Source of the DNA: Symsagittifera roscoffensis
Taxonomy: Eukaryota > Xenacoelomorpha > Acoela > Convolutidae
DNA: 64,000 bases
Assembly (NCBI RefSeq): GCF_963678635.1
Contig: NC_087070.1
Coordinates: forward strand, 4,312,539-4,376,538
Reading direction: 5' to 3'
Of this stretch, positions 11,801 to 21,838 are shown in pieces. Under the pieces are notes generated by a model. The model ran no database searches and was not told where the DNA came from. It saw only the letters and a list, made by a program, of their open reading frames with translations. The translations under genes and the position numbers were made by a program. The stretch's first letter is position 1. The number at the start of each line of letters is the position of its first letter.

Positions 11801-14800
11801 TTTTTGGACAAAAAAGCTTCAATGATTTTAAGGTTTATGAAATTTTTCCTTGCGTCTTATTGCAAAAAAATGGTTTGTTGATTTCGAAAACTTTTTTTTC
11901 AAAGCAATTTTCAAACTTTTTCAAAACAATTTTCAATTTTTTTTTGTTCAAAAATACTTTGCTTTTGGGTAAACTAACTTGCGGCAATTTGTAATGGTAT
12001 GAATAAGTGTTTTGAGTCTGGTGTTTGGGTTGGGATTGGACCTGGGAGGAAACTAGGAAATAGTGACGCTTATCAGTCTTCCACTTTACGACCAGCAGTC
12101 CTGACTCGGTTATAGTACTAACTAGTGTGTTATTGTTGACTAAGAAGTTATAACAGTCGAAGTGTGTCCTGCTCTAATCACAGTAAACCCGCTGAGGGGG
12201 CAAAAAGACCTTAATAGAGCCCTACCCTCTGCTCTCGAGTAAGGACCAGGAATCTGAATAACCAGACTAACGCGCTATATAAGAAAAATTTTTAGTAGCT
12301 AATAGAAAGTCACTCACGCGAATTAACAACTACCAAATAGCAAACCTACTGGAACTACAGTCTAATTTTCGCTTTCCGAATGATCGTCTTGAGACATTTG
12401 CACTCAGAAAGTTTTGGACTCTTTTTTTTTCAAATTGAAAATTCTCTTGAAGCTATCAAAAAATATATGAATCATTCGGACGTTTCTGCACATTAATGCG
12501 TATCGTTTTTTCGGCTGCTTGCACTTCCAACTTTAGGTTAGTTATAATGTGATAACCAATAATAGTAAAAGTAGCGAAGTTTGTGCTCTGGAGTTTGGCT
12601 CTAGTGTCAATTAAATAGTCAATAGGGTTTATTCCTGACTTCCCCCTACCCTGCTTGATAAGATATCTGAACTCATTTTTGTTGGTCGACTGAAACTATC
12701 CAATATTTAGTTTTGTTCACGCTTCGGTTTTTCTATCTATGTAACAAGCAAAAACCATTTAGCCGATTTCTCAATAGGTCTAATGAGTGAAGTTATTCGG
12801 TGTGAGCTGTATTGCAATACTTTCAACTTTGAAGAACATTTTTCATAATTCTGCGATTATTGCGCAGTGTATGATCATCCCGTATATTTTTTTCTGACCC
12901 TTTTTGTTCCAAAAATGCAATTGATTTAAGTTTTTTTGACATGATAAATTGTCGGTGTTTTGAACGGTGCTTCGCGGATAGGCCATAAATATATTCCATA
13001 TGACCCTATCTTCAATCTATTTTTGCTCCGCCCTTTCTAGACTTGGATTTGGATTTCTCATGTTTTTCTAGGATTTTTATTCTGCCGTGAATGGATTTGA
13101 ATTTCGAAAGCTTCTCAGTTGGAATTTTGTCAAAAAACGTTTCTCAAAAGTATTATTGCAAATCCGGTTAGCTTTTGCGACAACGTCAGTGTTTTAACAG
13201 TTTTGATAACTTTATTTTTGATCACGTGGTGAATCTTCTCTAAAAATGCATTTTAATCTTTCGTAATATTTTAAGAGCTTCCGTTACAATATACATTAGC
13301 ACCTTATGATCTGAAATTTAAGTTTTAAGAAAATTCTAATATTAAAGATCTACTGAAACGAAGCTTTTGACCCCCGTAGGTATAGTAGGTTTTGGTGATA
13401 GTTAGTTATTTTTCCATAGTTAATTCCAGAACTGATCCTGCGTTTTCACAACATTTGCGTCTTTTCTGTATTCATGAGTGAATTTGGTATTAGGGAAGCG
13501 TCCCTTTTTGAATGGTGTTTTGTCTGATTGTGTCTTGTTTGTGGTGGTTGCATGGGTTGCTTGTGTTTCTACATACTATTCAGTTGGTCTCGTTAGAAAA
13601 GTTCCAACTTGGAGCTGTCATAAAGAGTGAATAAAAATGTCAAACTTAATTGGGCTTCTGTTCCAACACCAATCGCGGTCGAACTTTTTATAACTTAGTT
13701 ATAAGTTTAATATTTAATCAAAACAAATTTATATGGGTCTTCAGTTCAATTTTCAGCTCAATCGCAAAGTTTTTCCGACTTGCTCGTTTATGTGCGACCT
13801 TAGGATCTCGGTTGATGTAATTCGTAACATGCAAGATTTGATATAAAAGTTATAGCAGTCAATTTATATAAACGTGAAGTATTGGCAGTCTAGATTCATC
13901 TGATTATTTTTCGATTCCGATGCGGTACGTTATTTGAGGAGCGACCGTAGACATTTTTCTTTCTCAGGTGAAACTAGTTAGTAGGGTGGGGGGGGGGGGG
14001 GGGTAGTTCCATTGCACAATCAAAGAGTATATGGTTTTAAGATACGCTGTGATAGAGAGCAATATAGTTGGACTAGGCGTTCCCTCCCTCCCCTGCACTT
14101 GCTCTTTTTTTCTTTCTCTAGTATGATTAGCAATTTAGTGGGTGGACCACACTTCAATCGCTGAGGGGTGGACGCCCCTTCTCAAAATCACAGACCAGCT
14201 AATCTTTCTTCCTTTTCACCCCCTTTACTTTGACACCACTGGGTCCAAAAACGCATAGATAGACGGATAGATAGATGCAGTCACACAAGCGAAGTCAAGT
14301 TCACTTAACTCATCATGCGCCTATGATAACGGGTGGTATATACTATGTGGAGGTCTATTGCAACTGTTAATGGTTAGATAGCTTATATCAGGTGATGATA
14401 TTTATAAGCGTTGACCGAATGGTTGTGATAAGTAATGGAGTTAATAAAAGTGGCTCGAGGGTTATTAACTAGTTAGAATGATGGGGCACTGCAGTGTCTG
14501 TGAAGTGGCCATGCAATTGACACCTCGGCTAATTAATGAGTCGCTTCACTGCATGCAATCAAAGCTTCAAAGGATTCTTTTAAACACGCTCAGTCAGCAC
14601 ACATCAACTTTACATGTGTCTCACTCTGCGCACATCAACTTAACATGTGTCTTAGCCGAATCAAACCGTCGTAGATTTTTTTTACGACCGAAGCAAAACG
14701 TTTTTTTTCTTTAAAAAAAAAATTGTACGATTCTGTAATTGATCTTTTTTCAAAATTTTGTCTGGGCCTTAATTATTAGGCTTAGAGAGCATTCTTTGCT

Positions 14801-15012
14801 TAATTGTTCTTTGGGGTGATATTAATTCGCAAATGGGCACTGGTCAAGATTGGAATTGAAATCCTTCTTATCAAAAGGGAGTTGCCCAGTTTTCAAATCA
14901 TCGTTTTTTTTCTCATAGTAATCAATTTACCCGAAAGCTAAATTTGGCGAACTTTGCAACTACTTAAACTTTTAAGTTAACAATATTTCGCTATCGCATG
15001 GAAATAAGGAAG

Positions 15013-15200
15013 ATTCTATCCGCCTCCCAGTAAAAACAATTTTTAAAAAAAAATTTCGTCTTTTAATTCTATCCGCCTCCCAGTAAAAACAATTTTTTTT
15101 GTATTTTTTCTATTTTTAATTCTATCCGCCTCCCAGTAAAAACTATTTTTTTTTGTATTTTTTCTGTTTTTAATTCTATCCGCCTCCCAGTAATTTTTTT
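15013..15200. repeat. Tandem array, four units of about 53 bp
   Basis: Units begin at 15013, 15066, 15119 and 15173, each with ATTCTATCCGCCTCCCAG followed by TAAAAAC and an A/T-rich spacer. The first 18 bases are invariant by eye, while the spacer varies in homopolymer length. The last unit is cut short. The array gives a repetitive minus-strand open frame, which I do not regard as a gene. Confidence 0.9.
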
Positions 15201-15651
15201 CTTTCATTTTTTCTATTTGTTTTTGGTTTGGTTTCATTTTGCATAACGTTCTGCTGATTGACTTTTGTATCACTTGTCTACTTGATGTTCCAATATGGAA
15301 TCGAAGTGACTTATCCCTTGGCCTGTTATGAACAGCAGATAGACATTAAGTACTGACTAGAATTAGTAGTAGTGATAAGTGGTAATAACTCACCCCTTTA
15401 CTCTGTTCTTCTGCTTTGTAGTGAGGAGGGGGGCATTTATCATTTCTTTCATTGGTTTGAGGAGTGTCCGTTACATTCCCTCGACTAATCACCCACCCAT
15501 TAAATCTCTCTCTTTCTCATCTTTTTCTTAACTCTTTTAATTGGCACTTTTACGATACCAGATAGATGTAAATGCAGTCACTTACTTGTGAAGTCAAGTT
15601 CAAGTCACAGCAGCTATCTTTTAAGTTAGGATGAAGTTTATATAAGTTGTC

Positions 15652-15809
15652 GGATCTTGTTAACTACCCCCCCCCCTTTATGGCAATATGGGGGGATAGT
15701 TAATAAGGTACAAAATTCGTATATGCTTAACTGTTCCATTCTTTCTTTATGGGGGGGGGGGGGGTATTTGTTACAAGGTATCGTAGGGGGGAAATAGTTA
15801 ACAAGATCC
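15652..15809. mobile_element. hAT-like MITE with exact 8-bp target duplication
   Basis: The ends are perfect 15-bp terminal inverted repeats, GGATCTTGTTAACTA, extended on both sides by C or G tracts. Immediately outside are identical 8-bp direct repeats AAGTTGTC at 15644-15651 and 15810-15817, the target duplication expected of hAT-type transposases. The 158-bp body codes for nothing and contains runs of 10 C (15667-15676) and 14 G (15751-15764). An internal phrase, AAGGTACAAAATTCGTATAT, recurs with one change near 21430 in another intron of this gene. The element is therefore a family and not a unique sequence. The hAT assignment rests on target-site length only, since no transposase is present. 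Confidence 0.88.
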
Positions 15810-16117
15810 AAGTTGTCTTTGAATCATTTTGTATTGGACGGACTACATTTTGAAAAAAATCTTGACCTTTTTCCAGAATCCAAAAAGTGACGGCAAATTC
15901 TGTTAAGATGGCTTTGCTTTTACGTCATGGAACTATATTCATATGGTAAATTTTTCTTCGAAATGTGTTTTTTAAAGAGGCTACCGAACAATTTCAGTTT
16001 TATTAGAAAAATGTTGTTCATAAAACAGAAAGATGTCGTGCCTGATGCACTGCTTGCTTGTACTTCCTTGATATATCATTCAAAATCCAAACAAAAATTG
16101 CAAAATTTTTCTGAGCT

Positions 16118-16175
16118 CCCCCCTCTCTCTTTCTCTCTCTTTTCCTTCTCCCTCTCTCTCTCTCTCTCTCTCTTC
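16118..16175. repeat. CT-rich microsatellite
   Basis: Interrupted (CT)n with a pure run of about 13 units near its end. More CT-rich tracts follow at about 16350-16372 and 16530-16630. It is simple sequence in an intron. Confidence 0.85.
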
Positions 16176-19100
16176 CTAAGTACTACGTTGGTGGCATGTA
16201 AAAAAATTTGAGACTTCGGCATCAGCGATTAACACACGTTTGCTCGCAACCTGAACTACTGGCTTTATATTTTATACTACTACTAAATTTAGTATCTGTC
16301 CATCCTATGCCCCCAAAACCTACTTTTGCCCTGAAAACCTTGAATTTTTCCCCTCTCTCTCTCTCTTTTCTCTTTAGTAGTCCTTATCATTCAGATTAGA
16401 TTGCAGCAACTGATCTGTGTATATGGGAAGTGTATATCCATATGATGTGTCCATAAAATGTCTTCCCTCCCTCCCTCCCAGCCCAACCCAACCCTCCATC
16501 CCCCATCCACCCATACCCTACCCTACACCCTCTCTATCTCTCGTTCTCTCTTGCCCTACTTACTAACTAATGTTGCTACCCTGCCAACTGGGTATTACGT
16601 TGTCTCTCCCTCTCTCTCCCTTTTTCCATCTCATCCATGACACCCCGAGGTCCGCCCCTTTTTAGCCCCACCCACATATGCTGCAACGGGCACAGAACCG
16701 ATGGTCCAATGAGCCGATAACAAAATATTATATATGTATCAATATAGTATCTTGTTAGAACAATTAATTTAAGTACGTGTGCTCAATTTATAAAAATTCC
16801 AATATTGCTTAATTTTTAAAATTTTGAAACATTTTTCCGAGTTTTTTGAGTTTTTATAAATTTAGTCACCAACTTCATTCATTTTTTTGCACACTCGCCC
16901 ACTCAGCGTGTTGAAGTGGGACGAATATTTGGGCAATAAATGATTCTTCGATTGTTTTTTGCCCTAGTTTATAGGCCCTAATGTTTCACGCCCAATTGAT
17001 ATGCTGAGGGATCTATCCATCCATTGATGACAAGGACTGCCCATGTAATCAATTTCACCCGCAGCCTACGGCCATCAAATCTCCAATTGGCATCATATAA
17101 CTTGCCATACAATACCATACCATAGTAGCTAAACACTGCTATATAGATACTGATGGATGGATGGATGTTTGCTGTCTTATCCTGAATTTCGAATTTATCT
17201 CTAGGCTAGGTTGAGTAAAACATGGGAATGTTTTAATCTAGATCACTCAAATCATTAAAAGTTCCTAACGGCTAGAATTTTAATCTCAACAAATTGTCCT
17301 AATAGTTGTCCTGCATGCATTTATGCTTTTAAAAATGTCGTTTTTAGCCAAAATACTTTAAAAAAATTAGTCTTAGTTGCAATATTTCATTAAGAAATTT
17401 CGACAGATATTTTAATACCATTTCAAAAATTTTGCTTTTTTGATTTTTTCCTCATTTTTTGTGAATTTTTGTAAATCCGAGGCATCTTTGTCATTTTTTG
17501 TAATGGCGTTTTTAATATTTCTGTATGAGAATTACTCAATTATTAATTCATCGAGTGTCAATAAAACATCTGAGAAAGTTTCGTTGTTTCACTTTTATGC
17601 CATTACTGCATTTTTGTACACTTCTCAGAAGAGCCGACAGAACTCAATCGAGACGCCATGCGCGCAGTTTAAAAGCATCATCGAACCCCTCCACATTTTG
17701 AACCCCGACATTCACCCCCTCTTAAGGATCTCAGAGACCTCTTTGGGTCTCTATAAGACCCCCTGTTTGTTGTGAGTTTGTTAATATATTTACACTGTCT
17801 CGGCGCCTATGTTTGTGTCATGAATGATTGATTGGACTAATGTTGATTGTTGTTTGTTTTCTCCGACCTTGTTTACTCTTGTTCACCTGATTGTTTGTCT
17901 CTCTGTGGAGCATCTCTCTACCTGTGTTTGATGGCACAGGGTGTCATTGTTGATGTCTTGTTTATGGTCACCGCGCCAGTTTCGACACGACGACCGGCTT
18001 AACCTGGCCCAGAAAAAAATCAATTCATTGGTTTTTGATTTCAGAACGGATATCAATTTGATTTTCACCAACTTAACTAAAGTTCATCAATGTAGCTGGT
18101 TAAAAAGTCGTTCGATGATTAATATTTTTTAAGAGCTTGACCAATTTTTTTCTAAATTTTTCAAGAGATTGTTTAAATTTTTTCGAAATTGGTTTCGCGG
18201 ACGACAGTCAATTTTCTGTTAGCTTTTGTTTATAATTTGAATGAGTTTTTCGCCCAAAGGTTGTAATTTTTGACCACAGTATGTTTAAAGTTCAATTTAT
18301 AACTTTGTCTTCCCAGTTAGATTTTTTCCATTGTTGCTTTCACAAAAGCTTTTATGAGAAAAAAAGGAAAAATTGTAGCTAATTTGTCCATTTAGAAACA
18401 AACAAGCAAATGGACAGTTAATGACTAGATGGAGTTGGGTTGAAGGGTCAATTGAGCTGAAAAGCAGAAATAAATTTGAATTGCAAGCAGATTTCCATGC
18501 ATCTCAATTAGCCATTGAAACTGTCCTCCAAATGGAAAAACATCTTCTCAAATCACTTAAGTAGTGAAAACTATTAACTAATTCTCATTACTATTCTCTC
18601 TCAACATTGCTAATCTTCACTTCACGCTAATTGAAATTTGTCGCTTCATATTTTCACAGTTTCACTCAAATGGGCCACTTCAGTTTTTAATGACAAAAAA
18701 AAATTTTTTTGAATGTTTTTTATGTTCCCAATAAACTTTTGATCGTATTTTTATTTTGTGTTATTTTATTTAAATTATAGCTAAAGTAATTCATTCAATC
18801 AGTTTTTCATTAAGAAATAATGTTTTTCAATAAATGGCGATATATCCTGTAACCTCAAATAAACGACAAACAAACAATTTTTGTTTTGCTTTTCAGGCCA
18901 ATTTCCAGCGAAGATATGATGAATTAGGAAGAGTTCAAAGCTCCTTATATGCCAAAAATCAAAAGGACTATTCAAGTCAACTTAAATGAGCTGTTGATAA
19001 ACGGCTCAGAACTCTTGAAAACTTGAAAAAAAAACGCCCCAACCCACAACAAAAAAATCTTAAAAAAAAACTTTTTTTTTCGTTTTTAAAATTTTTTTTT

Positions 19101-20300
19101 TGCAATATAATGGTTGTCGGAATATTCTGTGGTACTAGCATAGCAAGCGTTTTTTTTTTGTTTTGTTCGCATCTGCAGTGATTTTTTTTGTCAATTCTTT
19201 TATTTTGTTGTTTTGTATGAGTTACAGTTCCGATGGCATTGTCGGCAGTCTAAACTGTGGCAGGTTGCTTTGTGTCTTGTCGAACTGTAACACATCAACA
19301 TGCAGTGAGTGTGATGATGTGATGTCTTTGAAGTGCGGATTGGGGTGACCTGTTAAACTTGGTGTTCTCTATTCTCTTATGTGTGTCATTAGAGATCTGC
19401 GCTCTTCTTTTTAATAAACAACAGATTAGAAGTCTCAGATTTAAACAGTGTTTAAATGTCACACATACTGTGGACTGTGGCCATGTCCAAACAAGTCAAC
19501 TCAACCAACTGCCATTAAGTCATGTCTAAGTCGACATATAATCTCAACTTCATCTCCATCATCTTCAAAAATCATGAAAAAATATGAGGAAAAATAAAAA
19601 ATGAGTTTTATGTAGTTCAAAAAAAAACATTTTTTTTTTCATTTTTATAAATTTTTCCCTAATTTTTAAAAAGATAGGATGATATTTTGGTTATATTTTT
19701 TGCTTTAGCTCAATGAGTTTGAAGGAATTTATAATCTTAAATGATGAAATCTCAATTTTTGACAAAAGTTTTTTGATCGATTTTTTTTCGGAACTACAGT
19801 TAATGCGCAAAATTATTCGACATTTATTTTGATCAAGTGATTTTTTTTTCGTGCGACTCACTTTGCAAATTTAGCGTTGTTGGATTTCGCCAGCTGTCCA
19901 GGTGTCAAATAAATCACTCAGTCCATATTGTAAACTAATTCAGTCTCCACTTTTATGGACAGGGGCATACACACAAGGCCATAAACATGAATTCCACAGT
20001 CATAACGAAGGGATAAAACTAAGAACAATTAAGTGACTTGTGAATTATTTAATCAGTTTTAAAATCCAACGATGGATGTTTGATAGTAAACAGAATGACG
20101 CATCACTTCAAAAAGGAAACATGAAGTTTTTCTGACAGGGTTGTAATCCCAGAATAAAACAGTCTAGGCATGTTAAACATCCTCCAAATTAAAACAATTT
20201 TAGAATTTACGATCGAAATAGACCATAAAATATTTCGCTTTTCTTGTCTTTTTTATTAGTATGAAAAATAGGTTTTTTCAAATGTGGTTGAATTTATAAA

Positions 20301-20334
20301 AATATTCCGTTACTTTCGTTACGAAAGTCGGAAC
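20301..20334 (+). repeat. Family A edge fragment
   Basis: This short stretch is nearly identical to the right edge of the family A copy at 4112-4546, including TTCCGTTACTTTCGTTACG and the following AAAGTCGG. The rest of the repeat is not evident to its left, so it is a truncated copy or a shared terminal motif. Confidence 0.55.
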
Positions 20335-20463
20335 AATTATTTTGGAAAAAACACTAGAATTGGCGAACTAATGAATCAAATACTCAAAAAATGACAGCTT
20401 CGAAGTTAAATATTGTGTGGTTTTAGCTAATAATTTGTAATCTGAGGGCTTTTTCTGTTTCAG

Positions 20464-20722
20464 CTGCAACTGAGCAATTGTGGTCTGGGAGTTAATGTAT
20501 CACACCACAATGCCTTATCCAACACCCCTTCAGGTGGACCCCACCTCTCCTCCGCCCAACTGCAGCAACAACAGGGGGGTGGGGGTCAGCAGCAGGGTCA
20601 CCTAAGCACTGCCTCCTCCGCTGCTTCGGCTGCCGCCATGCACGCCGCTCTCTACCCCCAACTCAGCATGTTTCCCGGAATGGCCGCCGCTGCTGCCGCC
20701 GCCTCCGCCGCAAACTTTCCAG
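20464..20722 (+). CDS. PKNOX: PKNOX linker exon, Gln/Ala-rich
   Basis: This exon of 86 codons plus one base lies between CAG at 20461-20463 and a weaker donor GTCACT at 20723. It begins LQLSNCGLGVNVSHH, continuing the vertebrate-like NSQLQL junction. It then becomes low complexity: a glutamine/glycine run (LQQQQ, then GGGGQQQG) and alanine-rich tracts around SASAAAMHAALYPQLSMF and MAAAAAAASAANFPG. It lies between the PBX-binding domain and the homeodomain. In this family that linker is poorly conserved and is thought to be disordered. The last base completes a glycine with the next exon. The low-complexity runs make this protein longer than vertebrate PKNOX1 or PKNOX2. Confidence 0.88.
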
Positions 20723-20934
20723 GTCACTTAATTTCCCCTCCCCCCCCCAAAAAATTGCTTCAAACCGAATCAAAATTCACGGAAGACGTCTTTTTGTGAC
20801 CAATCAATTGTCTGAATTGACTGTTTTATACTTATTTCACATTCATTTTTTGATATTGATCAAAGCGTTTCTGAGAATTTAAATTAGGTTTAACTTTGGG
20901 ATAATTTTTTAAATTTTTTCTTATTCTGTTCCAG
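20723..20934 (+). other. PKNOX short intron, 212 bp
   Basis: Donor GTCACT and acceptor TTCTGTTCCAG give a phase 1 intron, the smallest in the visible gene. It starts with a C-run just after the donor and is otherwise AT-rich. The donor departs from the usual GTRAGT, so retention or an alternative donor is possible. Confidence 0.8.
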
Positions 20935-21299
20935 GGTACCACTCACCCCAAGGTCACGCGCCCCCGCCAGGCACACCCCACTCGCACCCCCATCCAGGGT
21001 CCAATCTGCACAATGGGGGTCCGGGCGGGATGCTATCAGGGTCCACCCCCATATCCCAAGTTGGACTCCAACATCCTCACCATCACGGGGTCATGAATGG
21101 GGGAGCACCTCCGGGAGTGTCGCCCCTACATCCCCACCACCCCCATCATCACCTGTTGGGGGGCATGGGGGGTGTGGGGATGGGGGTTGGGGGTCACCAG
21201 GAGATGAACCCGGACGGGTCGTTCAAGAAGACGAAACGGGGCGTGTTGCCGAAACACGCGACCCAGATCATGCGTCAGTGGCTTTTTCAACATATTGTA
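20935..21299 (+). CDS. PKNOX: PKNOX exon: His/Pro/Gly-rich linker and homeodomain helix 1
   Basis: This exon of 365 bases lies between CAG at 20932-20934 and a consensus donor GTAAGTAT at 21300. The first two bases finish a glycine codon. About 95 codons are rich in His, Pro and Gly, with HPHHHG and HPHHPHHHLLGG runs and a glycine-rich GGMGGVGMGVGG. The homeodomain then begins: KKTKRGVLPKHATQIM followed by RQWLFQHIV. KRGVLPKHAT is the PKNOX form, against KRGIFPKVAT in MEIS, and this settles the subfamily. The exon ends after helix 1, immediately before the three-residue loop extension. The GTA codon at the end gives valine where vertebrates have glycine (QHIV for QHIG). Confidence 0.95.
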
Positions 21300-21761
21300 G
21301 TAAGTATCATAATTAATATACATTATGTATTCGCATTAAGTCTCTGTACTTGCGTTTAATTAACTATTTATAATGTTTTATGGGTGTTTTTAACTATTTC
21401 CTCTTTTGCAAAAAAGGAAAAATTTCATTACAAGGTACAAAATTAGTATATGCTTAAACCAGGGGAGGATCTAGGTCTTTCTCGAGGGGGGATTTTTAAA
21501 AAATTCGAAATTTTTGTCGATAATTTTTTTAAATCGACTAAATAGAATTTCTGAGTTGTCCCAAATCACTATAAAGACCTTATTTTGACAAATAGTTTGC
21601 GCCGCAGGCAAACTTTTGAAAAAAAAACCAGGCCAAAAAAGGCGGTTTCAGTTATTATGTTACCAGAGGATGTTGGATAAGTAAAGAAATCTTATTACAT
21701 TGGAGGAGCTATACTGATGGAGCTATGTTTCTTTTTGTAATATGAGTGTGATTGTGTTTAG
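21300..21761 (+). other. PKNOX intron, 462 bp, with MITE-like fragment
   Basis: A phase 0 intron from GTAAGTAT to TTTAG. Around 21420-21455 it holds CATTACAAGGTACAAAAT and TTAGTATATGCTTAA, matching the interior of the MITE at 15652-15809. It appears to contain a relic of that family, but no terminal repeats were identified here. Confidence 0.7.
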
Positions 21762-21838
21762 CACCCATATCCGACGGAGGACGAAAAGCGACAGATCGCA
21801 GTCCAGACTAACCTCACTCTCCTACAGGTCAACAACTG
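21762..21838 (+). CDS. PKNOX: PKNOX exon: TALE loop, helix 2 and start of helix 3
   Basis: This 77-base exon lies between TAG at 21759-21761 and GTCAGT at 21839. It encodes HPYPTEDEKRQIAVQ and TNLTLLQVNN plus the first two bases of a tryptophan codon. The PYP triplet is the three-residue loop extension that defines TALE homeodomains. The rest is near-identical to vertebrate PKNOX, with Arg for Lys and Val for Ala as the visible differences. The exon boundary splits the invariant Trp48 codon as TG|G, and the next exon supplies the last base. The C-run at 21895-21908 lies shortly after the donor. Confidence 0.95.

Larger units (their letters stand above)
8814..20463 (+). other. PKNOX giant intron, about 11.65 kb
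   Basis: Donor GTTAGT and acceptor TTTCAG ending at 20463 give a phase 0 intron. It contains a 16-G run at 13988-14003, a tandem array at 15013-15200, a hAT-like MITE at 15652-15809, a CT-rich tract at 16118-16175, a GATG microsatellite near 17151-17167, and a short family A edge at 20301-20334. The remaining DNA is AT-rich with no recognisable exon on either strand. Open frames around 9396-9761 (minus) and 17440-17775 (plus) look like chance. Confidence 0.85.

Noticed and set aside
15043-15273. Minus-strand frame with repeated YWEADRIKNRKNTKK
   Set aside because: It is the direct product of the 53-bp tandem array, with no independent coding evidence.
17440-17775. 111-codon plus frame in the large intron
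   Set aside because: The N-terminal half is Phe-rich from A/T homopolymers. No domain, no splice context and no repeat relation were seen.
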